A DNA stretch of 41,362 bases from Treponema sp. (GCA_017651065.1 JAGCDP010000028.1:1-41362), one strand, 5' to 3'. Counted from the stretch's first letter, positions 7,121-15,910 are shown. The notes: generated by a model not told the origin, from the letters alone. Numbers and translations: made by a program.

Positions 7121-8506
7121 ATGAAACTTTTTAGAAAAGACCCTGTTTTTTATAAAAATGTATTTGCCCTTGCTCTGCCGATTGCTTTACAAAGTCTTAT
7201 AACGATTGGCGTAAACATGCTCGATACAATCATGGTTGGAGAGCTTGGTGAAAATGCGCTTTCGGCAACTTCTCTTGCTAATTCATTTATAAGTATATAT
7301 CACATTTTCTGTATGGGTCTTGGAATGGGAGCTTCGGTGCTTGTTTCGCGCTTCTGGGGTATGAAGCAGGCACATCATGATGAAGAAAAAGCAGAGGTTG
7401 CACTTAGACAAACTGTATGCCTTATGCTCCGTCTTGAAGTTACCCTTGCCACTTTATTTGCGCTTGCAACACTTATCATGCCAAAAACTCTTATGCGCAT
7501 GTATACAGATGATCCGGAAATCATAAAGCTTGGAAGCATATATTTTAAGTGGTCTATTGTAACGTATTTCTTTTTAGGAACATCACTTGTTACAACAATT
7601 GTTCTGCGAAGTGTAGGGCAGGTAAGGTTGCCGCTTTTTGTTTCTATAGGCGCATTCTTTGTAAACCTTCTTGCAAATTATACATTTATCTTTGGTAAGT
7701 TTGGCGCTCCCCGAATGGAAGTAGCCGGTGCTGCCCTTGGAACTCTTATTGCACGTATTTTTGAAGCAGGCATGATTTTAGGTTACCTCTTCCTGCGTGA
7801 TAAAAAGATTTTCTTCCGTGTACGCGACATTTTTATGAAGACTGGCTCACTGCTTGGAGAATATATCCGCATAAGTATTCCTGTTTTGATTAGTGATGCA
7901 ATTCTAGCCCTAGGAAACAATTCTGTAGCAATGGTAATTGGTCACCTTGGCGCAACATTTACAGCTGCAAATGCAATCACAAGCGTTACACAGCAGCTTA
8001 GTACTGTAGTAATTCAGGGTGTAAGTCAGGCAGGTGCAATTGTAACCGGACAGACACTCGGAAAAGAAGGCCGCGAACGAACAATGACTCAAGGCTGGAT
8101 GTTCCTTGGTCTTGGTTTTGCACTTGGAACTGTTTCTGCAATTTTCATTATGATTATAAGTAATCCGATTATTAATACTTATAATGTTTCGCTTGAAACA
8201 AAACAGATTGCACGCCAGCTTATGGATGCAATCAGTTTGATTATAATCTTCCGTTCTACAAACAGCATTATGACAAAAGGTGTTTTGCGGGGCGGCGGTG
8301 ATACAAAAATGCTCATGGTAACAGATAATGTATTCCTATGGGTTCTTTCACTGCCGCTTGGAATTCTTGCAGGCTTTGTATTCCACTGGTCAGCCTTCTG
8401 GATTTATGTAGCTTTGAATTCTGCAGAAATCGTAAAAACAATCTGGTGTGTCTTCCGTTTGAAGAGCGAAAAGTGGATTAAGAAGATTAGTACTGGAAAA
8501 CAATAA
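7121..8506 (+). CDS. MATE-family multidrug/Na+ antiporter
   Basis: A 461-residue integral membrane protein with about 12 hydrophobic segments in two homologous halves. The N-terminal half opens NVFALALPIALQSLITIGVNMLDTIMVGELGENALSA. Together with GLGMGASVLVSRFWG this is diagnostic of MATE exporters (NorM/DinF-like), which export cationic compounds in exchange for Na+ or H+. The second half repeats the pattern with IRISIPVLISDAILALGNNSVAMVIGHLG. The length is typical for the family. The start is ATG 7121, with no Shine-Dalgarno; a -10 box ends 11 nt upstream. The gene is followed by a palindromic repeat before the arabinofuranosidase. The exported substrate is unknown. Confidence 0.92.
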   Translation: MKLFRKDPVFYKNVFALALPIALQSLITIGVNMLDTIMVGELGENALSATSLANSFISIYHIFCMGLGMGASVLVSRFWGMKQAHHDEEKAEVALRQTVCLMLRLEVTLATLFALATLIMPKTLMRMYTDDPEIIKLGSIYFKWSIVTYFFLGTSLVTTIVLRSVGQVRLPLFVSIGAFFVNLLANYTFIFGKFGAPRMEVAGAALGTLIARIFEAGMILGYLFLRDKKIFFRVRDIFMKTGSLLGEYIRISIPVLISDAILALGNNSVAMVIGHLGATFTAANAITSVTQQLSTVVIQGVSQAGAIVTGQTLGKEGRERTMTQGWMFLGLGFALGTVSAIFIMIISNPIINTYNVSLETKQIARQLMDAISLIIIFRSTNSIMTKGVLRGGGDTKMLMVTDNVFLWVLSLPLGILAGFVFHWSAFWIYVALNSAEIVKTIWCVFRLKSEKWIKKISTGKQ

Positions 8507-8508
8507 GT

Positions 8509-8574
8509 GGATTGTCACGGGCTTCGCTCGCAATGACGAAGTGCTTTGTCATTGCGAGCGAAGCGTGGCAATCC
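8509..8574. repeat. Family A palindromic repeat pair forming a long hairpin
   Basis: The left arm (8509-8537, GGATTGTCACGGGC...) and right arm (8548-8574, ...GTGGCAATCC) are inverted copies differing by one substitution and a 2-nt bulge. They share GTCATTGCGAGCGAAGCG. The 10-nt loop is GAAGTGCTTT. Related single arms occur at 26056-26091 and 38222-38258. It lies between the MATE and GH51 genes and could act as a terminator or mRNA-stability hairpin. Confidence 0.85.
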
Positions 8575-8591
8575 AGAAATAAGGAGTTTTT

Positions 8592-10181
8592 ATGAACCCT
8601 AGAATAACAATTCATCCAAAATTTGTAATAGGTGAAATTTCGCCGCGTCTTTTTTCTGCATTCCTGGAACCAATAGGCACAATGGTAAACGGGTTTATGT
8701 ATAACCCAAAGCATCCTACTGCCGATAATCAGGGCTTTAGAACAGATGTAATAGAAGCGCTTAAAAAAACAGGACTTCCTGCAGTAAGACTTCCTGGTGG
8801 TAACTTTGTTTCTGCCTGGCAGTGGAAGGATTCAATTGGTCCAAGAAATCAGCGTAAGGTTCATCTTGATCCGGCTTGGCATCAATATATTCCAAACGAT
8901 GTTGGACATGATGAATATCTTCAGTGGGCCGAAAAAATCGGTACAAAATCAATTTATACTGTAAACCTTGGAACAGGCACGCTGCAGGACGCAATGGATT
9001 GTGTTGAATATACAAATCACGAAGGCGGAACTTACTGGTCAGATTTGCGCCGCCAGAATGGTCACGATGTTCCTTATAAAGTAAAAACCTGGTGTCTTGG
9101 AAATGAAATGGACGGACACTGGCAGCTTGGTTCCTGGGAAAAAAATCCGGAAGGTTATGGAAACTTATGTCACGAAGCATCAAAGGCAATGAAATGGATT
9201 GATGAATCTATAGAAACTGTTGCCTGCGGTTCTTCTGCATCTTTTATGGATCACTATCCTGAATGGGAACAGATAGTAATGGACAAATGCTACGACACAG
9301 TAGATTATCTTGCCATTCATCATTATCACTCTGCAAAACCTGGCGATATTCTTTCGCTTCTTGGCGGTTCTCATTATTACGAAGACTTTATTAATACAGA
9401 AGCCGCTATGCTTGATTATCTTCAGGCAAAGCATCGTTCTCCTCGCAAAGTAAATATCAGTTTTGATGAATACGGTGCTTTTGAACGACCATTCAGTCCT
9501 CTTAATCCGGGCTATGGTCCTTATAATATGGCACGATCACATTACAAGTTTGATCCTGAACGCAAATATATTCTTCATGACCCTGACAATATGCCTGAAC
9601 GAGAATTCCCTGGTGGAGATATGATAAAGCTTCTTTCTATGGCAAGTGTTCAATTGGCACTGCTTCGTCATGCAGACAGAGTTAAGATTGGATGTATGAC
9701 AGGCGGACTTGGAGCTTTGTGTGCTTCTAACCACGACCATGTATGGAAAGCTGCTACACATCATGCTTATATGCAGCTTATGAAATATGCAAAGGGAATA
9801 AGCCTTAAAACTGTTGTAGACGGCCCGACCTTTGATTTACCTGGCTATGCAATTGACGATACTTCGCAGTATACTGGTAAGAACAATGTACCGTATATTG
9901 ATACAGCTTGTGCCTGGCATGAAGCTTCAGGGACACTTACAGTTTTTGTAATAAACAGAAATCAAACCGAAGCATATCCTATACAGCTTGATGTACGCGG
10001 TTTTGACGGGATAAGAACAATTTCGCATTACGAAATGTATTCATCCGATTTTGAAAAAAAGAGCAGCTATGAAAATGACTGGAAACAGCCTGAAACAAAT
10101 CCTGCAGCCGCCCTTAGAGACGGAATTGCAACAGCAACAATAAAACCACTTTCGTGGAATGTAATAATATTTGAAGTGTAA
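8592..10181 (+). CDS. abfA: GH51 alpha-L-arabinofuranosidase
   Basis: A 529-residue retaining glycosidase of family GH51 that releases terminal arabinofuranosyl groups from arabinan and arabinoxylan. The (beta/alpha)8 barrel carries VRLPGGNFVSAWQWKD near residues 65-80. The acid/base Glu is in CLGNEMDG (E172) and the nucleophile Glu in SFDEYGAFE (E293). IHHYH (about 242-246) is another conserved strand end. A beta-sandwich C-terminal domain with TVFVINRNQ completes the fold. It has no signal peptide, so it acts in the cytoplasm on imported oligosaccharides. AAGGAG precedes the ATG. The gene is followed after 16 nt by the phosphoesterase gene. No sugar transporter or other glycosidase is in the window. 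Confidence 0.93.
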   Translation: MNPRITIHPKFVIGEISPRLFSAFLEPIGTMVNGFMYNPKHPTADNQGFRTDVIEALKKTGLPAVRLPGGNFVSAWQWKDSIGPRNQRKVHLDPAWHQYIPNDVGHDEYLQWAEKIGTKSIYTVNLGTGTLQDAMDCVEYTNHEGGTYWSDLRRQNGHDVPYKVKTWCLGNEMDGHWQLGSWEKNPEGYGNLCHEASKAMKWIDESIETVACGSSASFMDHYPEWEQIVMDKCYDTVDYLAIHHYHSAKPGDILSLLGGSHYYEDFINTEAAMLDYLQAKHRSPRKVNISFDEYGAFERPFSPLNPGYGPYNMARSHYKFDPERKYILHDPDNMPEREFPGGDMIKLLSMASVQLALLRHADRVKIGCMTGGLGALCASNHDHVWKAATHHAYMQLMKYAKGISLKTVVDGPTFDLPGYAIDDTSQYTGKNNVPYIDTACAWHEASGTLTVFVINRNQTEAYPIQLDVRGFDGIRTISHYEMYSSDFEKKSSYENDWKQPETNPAAALRDGIATATIKPLSWNVIIFEV

Positions 10182-10197
10182 AAAGGGGTACTACAAA

Positions 10198-11370
10198 ATG
10201 AAAAACACCGACAAAAAAACATTTAATCTTGGAATTATTGCAATTCTTATTTGTGCAATAACATTTATCTGGTTCAGCGTTCGTCCTGGCTTAATGGGAA
10301 CCTTGCATTGGCATAATGGAATCTTTTTTGCCTATATAATGCTTCTGGTTACTGCTGTTCTTCCAGTTATTTTCCTTGTAATTAATATTTTAAAAACAAA
10401 TAAAGCTACAAAAGTTCTTTCAAGAGTTTTTTCTATTTTTTCAATGTCACTTTGGATTATCATTTATGTTGCACTTATGATTCTGCCACGTCTTCCAATT
10501 GACAATTCCGGATTAAACTTGTTGTCTCAAAAAGAACCACTACCGGTTTCAACAAATTCTTCAGAAAAAGATTTACTTGCACACTATGCTTTTGCTTCTG
10601 ATCCTCACTGGGGTTCATCAAATTCAAATGCCCAAGCCCGCACAAAGATTTTGCAGCAGGTTGAATCCCGCAATTATGACGCTTTCTTCTGTCTTGGTGA
10701 TATTTCAGAAGTAGGTATGGTTCCTCCAATTATGCAGAGCGCCGTAAACGATATTCGTGATAATCTTAAGAATACAAAATCCCTTATTATTCCTGGAAAT
10801 CACGACTTTATTGTAAACGGATATCCTTGCTTTAAGAATGCATTTATGCAGAAGGGAGATAAAAAATACTTCCGCATGGATAACGGAACAATTCATATGA
10901 TTTTCCTTTATATGGTTTGGGATGATGCAGAACTTTCAAAGACTGAAGAAAAATGGCTTATTAAACAGCTCGAAGAAATTCCTCAGGAAGATACAGTAAT
11001 TGTTCTTTCACACTGCTACATTACAGGCTCAGGCTATTATGACAGTGCTGCAGGTAAAAACTGGGGAGATATTCCAAGTGTTGTAAAACGCGTTTGTCCT
11101 ATCCTTGAAAAATACGGAGTTGATTTAGCTTTGACAGGCCACAATCACTTCTTTGAATTCCTCGAAAAAGATAGTGTTGATTATATGATTCTTGGTGCAA
11201 TGGGTGGTAAGCTCGACAAAGATTTAATTTATCAGTCTCCTTATTCAACATGGCTCAACAATGATGATTTTGGATGGGTAGACATGAAAGTTTATAAGAA
11301 CTACCTTGAACTTACAGTTTATAAGGATGACGGTACAGTTCTTAAAACAAAACAGATTGCAACTTACTAA
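10198..11370 (+). CDS. Membrane-anchored calcineurin-like metallophosphoesterase
   Basis: About 390 residues. Three hydrophobic segments (about residues 8-30, 40-65 and 78-98) anchor the protein. They are followed by a complete metallophosphoesterase domain: ASDPHWG (DxH), FCLGDISEVG (GDxxxxG), LIIPGNHD, VLSHCYITG, and GHNHFFEF (GHxH). All usual metal ligands are present. ATG 10198 is chosen because AGGGG lies about 10 nt upstream and because the longer reading from 10171 starts inside the preceding gene. It sits between the GH51 gene (16-nt gap) and hslO (3-nt gap), so the three may form one transcript. The orientation of the catalytic domain is not certain. Substrate unknown; related membrane enzymes act on lipid pyrophosphates or cell-wall precursors. 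Confidence 0.85.
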   Translation: MKNTDKKTFNLGIIAILICAITFIWFSVRPGLMGTLHWHNGIFFAYIMLLVTAVLPVIFLVINILKTNKATKVLSRVFSIFSMSLWIIIYVALMILPRLPIDNSGLNLLSQKEPLPVSTNSSEKDLLAHYAFASDPHWGSSNSNAQARTKILQQVESRNYDAFFCLGDISEVGMVPPIMQSAVNDIRDNLKNTKSLIIPGNHDFIVNGYPCFKNAFMQKGDKKYFRMDNGTIHMIFLYMVWDDAELSKTEEKWLIKQLEEIPQEDTVIVLSHCYITGSGYYDSAAGKNWGDIPSVVKRVCPILEKYGVDLALTGHNHFFEFLEKDSVDYMILGAMGGKLDKDLIYQSPYSTWLNNDDFGWVDMKVYKNYLELTVYKDDGTVLKTKQIATY

Positions 11371-11373
11371 ACT

Positions 11374-12342
11374 ATGATAAAAGCCCCGATTTCCGATAAG
11401 GAACTATTTGATTTTATAAATACTCTAAAAGATGACCAGCTGCAGGTTTTTACTGCGGCTAATGGTCGTCTGCGTGGAGCAATTTTTCATGGTACACGGT
11501 TTGTGAATCAGCTAAGATTGCAGCACAAGCTTGGTATTTTAGAGACATATATTCTTGGACAGGCGTGCCTTTGTGCCGGCATGACAATTCCTATGATGAA
11601 GGATGAAGAGCATGTTGTTATTAAGTATGAAGGCATGGGACCTGCCCAGGGCTATTCTGTAGAAGCAGATTCAAAAGGCTATGTCCGCGGATACCTTTAC
11701 GAGCAGAATATTCCTATTACAAAAGAGTTAGACGGCTGGGACCTTGCAGACTTTATGGGTCCTGGAACACTCACTTTTTCAAGAGTTCATAAAGATGATA
11801 AGTTCCCACAGAGTTCTACAGTAGAAGTTAGTGGTGCTAATGTAGCCCTTGATTTTGCAACTTATTTTGCTCAGTCTGAACAGATTAATACTGCATTTAA
11901 TTCAAGCATTCAGTTTGACAAGCAGGGAAGGGTAATAGGTGCCGGTGCAATGTACATTCAGGTCATGCCAAAAACCGGTGGAACAGCAGGCGATGGCGGA
12001 AACAAAGACAGTCGTGACCAGGATACCGAAGACGACGAAAAACTGATTACAAAAATTGAAAATGCATTCAAAGCCTGTCCAAGCCTTGGTCTTTTGTACA
12101 GCGAAAACGAAGTAGACAACGAAGACATAGTAGTAGGCCTTTTCCGCGAGTTTAATCCGGTGATTACAGTTACCCGCGACATTATTTTTGATTGCCCCTG
12201 CAGCGAACAGAAATTCATTGATTACTTAAAAACTCTTCCTCCGGACCAGTTAAAAGAAATGAAGGAAGACAGTTCCGAATCCTTGCAAATAGAATGTCGC
12301 AACTGCGGGTCTATATATAAAATTCCGGTTAGTAAAATATAA
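11374..12342 (+). CDS. hslO: Hsp33 redox-regulated chaperonin
   Basis: 322 residues with the Hsp33 fold. The N-terminal domain contains TAANGRLRGAIFHGTRFVNQ and the central strand region GPAQGYSVEADSKGYVRGYL. The C-terminal zinc centre has FDCPCSEQKF (C274, C276) and ECRNCGSIY (C308, C311), the CxC...CxxC redox switch. In the known mechanism oxidation releases zinc and activates holdase function. A Gly/Asp-rich linker (TGGTAGDGGNKDSRDQ) is longer than usual in the hinge region. The ATG is 3 nt after the preceding stop and lacks a clear ribosome site, which suggests translational coupling. The tmRNA gene follows with its own promoter. Confidence 0.93.
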   Translation: MIKAPISDKELFDFINTLKDDQLQVFTAANGRLRGAIFHGTRFVNQLRLQHKLGILETYILGQACLCAGMTIPMMKDEEHVVIKYEGMGPAQGYSVEADSKGYVRGYLYEQNIPITKELDGWDLADFMGPGTLTFSRVHKDDKFPQSSTVEVSGANVALDFATYFAQSEQINTAFNSSIQFDKQGRVIGAGAMYIQVMPKTGGTAGDGGNKDSRDQDTEDDEKLITKIENAFKACPSLGLLYSENEVDNEDIVVGLFREFNPVITVTRDIIFDCPCSEQKFIDYLKTLPPDQLKEMKEDSSESLQIECRNCGSIYKIPVSKI

Positions 12343-12351
12343 GTCAAATTC

Positions 12352-12380
12352 TTGACTTTTCATTTTTTTGACATTATATT
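12352..12380 (+). promoter_or_regulatory. Promoter of tmRNA
   Basis: TTGACT (12352-12357), 17-bp spacer, TATATT (12375-12380). The predicted start is within a few bases of the mature tmRNA 5' end at 12392. A second TTGACA at 12368 has no suitably spaced -10 box. Confidence 0.65.
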
Positions 12381-12391
12381 TACATTTACTT

Positions 12392-12765
12392 GGGGGTGTC
12401 CCGGTTTCGACGGGATCGCGAAATCTTGTACTGCAAGTAGGAGTGAAGGTTCCTTAAACTGACAAACAAATAACTGCAATTTTCGCAAGAAAAGAAGAAG
12501 AAGCTGAAGAAGTTTCTTCTGCAGAAGCACTCGCTGCATAGCAGTGCAGGAACTCTTGGGGCTCTGTTCCGCGTCTTAAGATGTTCCTTCACCTATCGGG
12601 ACTTGCCTGTTACAGCTTCTGAAATGTAACGGGGACTCTTTTTCAGAATACGGAGGCGACGCTTGTTATGCTGCTACCGGCTCCCGACAACCACCTCGCA
12701 TAACTAAACCTGTAGATGTACCTGGTTTACTTTCCCGGACAGGAGTTCAATTCTCCTCACCTCCA
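12392..12765 (+). ncRNA. ssrA: tmRNA (trans-translation RNA)
   Basis: The 5' end GGGGGTGTCCCGGTTTCGAC and the 3' end with T arm GGAGTTCAATTCTCC and acceptor CACCTCC are diagnostic. The acceptor GGGGGTG pairs with CACCTCC (one G-U), followed by discriminator A and no encoded CCA. Length is about 374 nt. The tag reading frame runs 12461-12538 with stop TAG 12539-12541. It begins approximately DKQITAIFARK, passes through an acidic run and ends SSAEALAA; the terminal ALAA is the protease-recognised end. The resume codon is inferred, so the tag length (up to 26 residues) is approximate. The RNA rescues stalled ribosomes together with SmpB, which is not in this window. Confidence 0.95.
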
Positions 12766-12773
12766 AAAAAAAG

Positions 12774-12819
12774 ATTCCCGCGCGGGAATGACTGTCATTG
12801 TCGGGCTTGACCCGACAAT
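12774..12819. repeat. Family C double palindrome between tmRNA and phosphatase gene
   Basis: The perfect palindrome ATTCCCGCGCGGGAAT (12774-12789) is followed by the stem ATTGTCGGG / CCCGACAAT (12797-12805 and 12811-12819) with loop CTTGA. It fills the gap between the convergent tmRNA and phosphatase genes and probably serves as a transcription barrier for both. The first 17 nt (from the A run through GATTCCCGCG) recur exactly at 41201-41217. Confidence 0.8.
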
Positions 12820-14835
12820 CTATTTCTTCTTTACCATCACCAGCGTAATGTCGTCTGCAATCTTTGTGCGGTTGGCAAAGGTTTTTGCTTCATCTACAAT
12901 ATTTTCAATTTGTTCCTGTATTTTAAGATCTGTGTTTTTCAGGAATATTCGTTTAAGTCGTTCTACACCAAATTCTTCTCTGTTACGGTTCATTGTTTCT
13001 GTAACACCATCTGTGTATAAGAGCATAATGTCGCCTTTTTCGATTGGAACAGAAACACATTCAAAAGTTACCGGGAAGCCAGAAATACCAATTATACCAG
13101 ATTCCTTATTTTCACCGCGTTTAATAATTTCGAGTGTATTAGTTTTTGCTCTGTATACAATTACATTAGGATGACCTGCATTTACAAAGTCAACATTGTT
13201 ACCGTTTATTCTTGCAAGAATACCTGTAAGATAATTTTCAACATTACCTTTTTGTGTAATAATTCTGTCATTTGTAATATTCATTACTTCTTCAAGCGGG
13301 AGCTTTTTTCCTTTGTTAAATTCATCGTTAATAATGTTTTTAACAAGCATAGTAACGAGACCTGAAGAAATACCATGACCAGAAACATCAAAAAGTCCAA
13401 AGCCGTTTAGAGTATCTTTTGTAAAATAAAAATCATATAAGTCGCCCGAAACACCTGCCATAGGTTTGTTATAATAAGCAACTTCATAATTCTTAAACTC
13501 AGGAAGCTTTATATTATAAAAACTTTGCTGTACAAATGAAGCAAGCTCAATTTCTTTTTCTGCACGTTCAATTTCATATTTAAGATGAGTATTTGATTCT
13601 TCAAGGGCAGTGTTAGATTTTGTAAGTTCTTCTGTTCTGTTTTGAACAAGCCTTTCAAGATTTGCATTCAAGAACTCAACTCTGTTACTCATGGTAGCAA
13701 AACTAATAATAAGCATTGCAAGGAATGTAAATATAACTACCTGCCAGCCAAAAACAATCATGAGGGAATAAACTTTCTTATTAAATAAAAGTAAAATACA
13801 GGTAATAAAGACTGTAATAAGAACAGGTGTAAAACCAAATAATAATTCAAGTACTTTCTTTTTATTTGTTTTAATTGATTTAATTATAAAGTGCACGGCA
13901 AAAAGCATTTGCAAGAGGGTACCTACATAAGTAATTCCTAAATAAAGGAAAAAGTCGTGCATTGTCTGTGTAAAGCCCAGAAAGAAACAAGGACCTATTG
14001 TAAGTGCCGTTCTATATATTTTTCTTGAAAGAGATTCATTATATCCAATATAGTCACGCATGAATGAAACTGCAAAAAAACTTGAAAGTGCTGCTGCTAT
14101 ACCTCTGAAAAGCTTTTGAACAAGAAGATAAGAAATATTAAAATCAGAGAATATTGGATATTCATCAAGGAAAAAATAAATCAGGAAGAAACTTGAGAAA
14201 ATATTCAGGAGCGCAAATGATAAGTATTGTTTGTCCTGACGCCTTAATGAATAAACAGCAAAATACATTATTCCAATCATGAACATTACCATTGAAATAA
14301 TCATATGCATTTTTGAGTTAAAAAAATTAAAGCGTTTTTCGTGTGCAGTTACCCTTCGTTCTGTTGAAATATATGGAGATTCTCCCATTGTTCCTTCACA
14401 GTCAACCTGTATATGAATTATTATTTCATTTAATCCATTCTTTTTGCATAGGGTAGGAGGTAATATATATGCACTGGCTTTTGAACCGGTTGAAAAAGGT
14501 TTTTCACCGATTAACCCCTTGTGATCAATATAATTTCCATTAAGATAAAATTCATTTGCAATTTTGATATTACCTAAGAATAATTTTAATTTTTCATCTT
14601 TTAAGTTGTCAGGTATAGTAAAATAAGTTCTAAGATAAATATCTCCTTTGCGTTCAGGTAAAAGCTTTGATATTTTTGGAAATTGTGAAGTTTCTATAGG
14701 TTTATAAACAGTCTTAAGAGTGTCGGTTGCATATTCCCAGTTAACAAGTTCAAGTTTTAAATCTTCGTTATAGCCGCAGGAAATACAAAGAAAAAGAGAA
14801 AGAAAAATTGTCGCAAATAAATGAAATTTCTTCAA
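12820..14835 (-). CDS. 7TM receptor-type PP2C (SpoIIE-like) serine phosphatase
   Basis: A 671-residue sensor phosphatase. Residues 1-20 look like a lipoprotein-type signal ending at C20 (LFLCISC). Residues about 25-175 form an extracytoplasmic beta-rich sensor similar to the 7TMR-DISM extracellular domain. Six to seven membrane segments follow at about 180-390, then a coiled coil (about 395-440). The SpoIIE-type PP2C domain follows at about 440-670, with GVSGDLYDFYF, LFDVSGHGISSGLVTMLVK and LYTDGVTETMNRNREEFG (metal-binding Asp residues present). The start is TTG at 14835, because an in-frame TAA precedes it directly and no later ATG keeps the signal peptide. It is the last gene of the Rsb-like cluster, 130 nt after the kinase gene. 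The expected substrate is the phosphorylated STAS protein encoded upstream; that pairing is inference. Confidence 0.85.
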   Translation of the reverse strand: MKKFHLFATIFLSLFLCISCGYNEDLKLELVNWEYATDTLKTVYKPIETSQFPKISKLLPERKGDIYLRTYFTIPDNLKDEKLKLFLGNIKIANEFYLNGNYIDHKGLIGEKPFSTGSKASAYILPPTLCKKNGLNEIIIHIQVDCEGTMGESPYISTERRVTAHEKRFNFFNSKMHMIISMVMFMIGIMYFAVYSLRRQDKQYLSFALLNIFSSFFLIYFFLDEYPIFSDFNISYLLVQKLFRGIAAALSSFFAVSFMRDYIGYNESLSRKIYRTALTIGPCFFLGFTQTMHDFFLYLGITYVGTLLQMLFAVHFIIKSIKTNKKKVLELLFGFTPVLITVFITCILLLFNKKVYSLMIVFGWQVVIFTFLAMLIISFATMSNRVEFLNANLERLVQNRTEELTKSNTALEESNTHLKYEIERAEKEIELASFVQQSFYNIKLPEFKNYEVAYYNKPMAGVSGDLYDFYFTKDTLNGFGLFDVSGHGISSGLVTMLVKNIINDEFNKGKKLPLEEVMNITNDRIITQKGNVENYLTGILARINGNNVDFVNAGHPNVIVYRAKTNTLEIIKRGENKESGIIGISGFPVTFECVSVPIEKGDIMLLYTDGVTETMNRNREEFGVERLKRIFLKNTDLKIQEQIENIVDEAKTFANRTKIADDITLVMVKKK

Positions 14836-14965
14836 TTAAAATCCAGACTTGTAAACTCGATAACAAAAAAAAGCCCAAAAAGAATTTATAACTCAAATAT
14901 AAGCAATAAATAACTTTTTAGACTTTTTGTAATAGAAGCTGATATTTTAAGTAAAAACTATTAAT

Positions 14966-15520
14966 TTATTCTCCGTCGTGATTTACACTCTTGTATTTCT
15001 GCTGATACTTCTTAAGCATTGCAACAGCGTTTCTTTTACCATTGTAAACAAAACCACCGTTCCAGTATTCAAGAGCAGCAAAAAGAGCATTACCACCATC
15101 CTGACTGTCCGATTCCTTTGTACGGAAAGAAACATAATCAGCAAGCTGCATAAAATCATTATTATGAAGACATTCCAGACGCTTTTTATTAAACTCATTC
15201 CATTTTTCAAGATCCTGGAAACCTTCGCCTTCATCCTGTACGATTATATGTGCATGTGTAGGACTGAATGAATACCATACAGTTACTTTCTTATTAATAT
15301 CACAGTGATTTCCATGCTTAACAGCGTTTTTAATAACTTCACTAATCTGCTGTTCGAGAAGGTTCAATTCCTTGATTTCTGTAGGTGCAGACTGAACGAT
15401 AAGCAATGTAAAATATCGGATCTGTCTGAAGTCAGAAGGGAATTCCTTCTTAAGCATATTTGTTTTATCGAATAACGGATCGTTTTCGTCCGAGCGTAAT
15501 TCTTTTAATTCCTGTGCCAC
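14966..15520 (-). CDS. RsbW-like serine kinase / anti-sigma-type HATPase
   Basis: A 184-residue cytosolic GHKL ATPase of the HATPase_c_2 (RsbW/SpoIIAB) type. The N box is EVIKNAVKHGNHCD, the G1 box VQDEGEGF, and a G2-like stretch QDGGNALFAALEY follows. In known systems such kinases phosphorylate a STAS-domain partner on Ser and sequester another protein. The start is GTG at 15520, with AAAGGAG 7 nt upstream. The STAS gene lies 30 nt upstream and two PP2C phosphatases flank the pair. The protein is somewhat longer than typical RsbW (about 140-160 residues). No sigma factor gene is in the window, so its effector is unknown. Confidence 0.82.
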   Translation of the reverse strand: MAQELKELRSDENDPLFDKTNMLKKEFPSDFRQIRYFTLLIVQSAPTEIKELNLLEQQISEVIKNAVKHGNHCDINKKVTVWYSFSPTHAHIIVQDEGEGFQDLEKWNEFNKKRLECLHNNDFMQLADYVSFRTKESDSQDGGNALFAALEYWNGGFVYNGKRNAVAMLKKYQQKYKSVNHDGE

Positions 15521-15550
15521 GAGTTACTCCTTTACTTCCAAAAAAACTGA

Positions 15551-15889
15551 CTACTCTTTCACCATAAGAAGGCCTTCCTCTACGCTGTTTGCAATAGGGA
15601 AATAACCCATAAGCTTTGTAAGCTCAATGACTTTCTTAACCGAACCATGAATATTAGAAATGGCAAGTTTAAGATTCATCTTTTTGATTGTAGAACAAAT
15701 GTAAATCAATGCACCGATTCCAGACGAGTCAATGTAATCAACCTGTTCAAGATTGATTACGAAGTTCTTAACGTTCTTTTCAAGCATTTTCATTACAAGT
15801 TCCTTGAGCTTGTAAGAGTTGTAAAGATCCATTTCGCCTGTTACGTCGATGATATAGACATCACCATTCTTACGTATTTTAAGTTCCAT
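15551..15889 (-). CDS. STAS-domain anti-anti-sigma-type protein (RsbV-like)
   Basis: A 112-residue single STAS domain. The phosphorylation-site motif is DYIDSSGIGALI, with the acceptor Ser in DSSG. The surrounding pattern (GDVYIIDVTGEMDLYN ... VINLEQV) is standard for RsbV/SpoIIAA-like proteins. AAGGAG lies just before the ATG. It sits 21 nt after the upstream phosphatase gene and 30 nt before the kinase gene, so the three should be co-expressed. Its phosphorylation state probably decides whether the kinase is free to bind its effector; this follows the known partner-switch model rather than direct evidence here. Confidence 0.9.
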   Translation of the reverse strand: MELKIRKNGDVYIIDVTGEMDLYNSYKLKELVMKMLEKNVKNFVINLEQVDYIDSSGIGALIYICSTIKKMNLKLAISNIHGSVKKVIELTKLMGYFPIANSVEEGLLMVKE

Positions 15890-15910
15890 AAAGAGCTCCT
15901 TTTTCCTTTC

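Noticed and set aside
8487..8714. Minus-strand 75-codon frame across the palindrome
   Set aside because: It overlaps the GH51 start and derives from repeat sequence; no ribosome site or homologous pattern.
12716..13174. Plus-strand 152-codon frame beginning in the tmRNA 3' end
   Set aside because: It crosses the tmRNA acceptor and hairpins and is antisense to the phosphatase domain.
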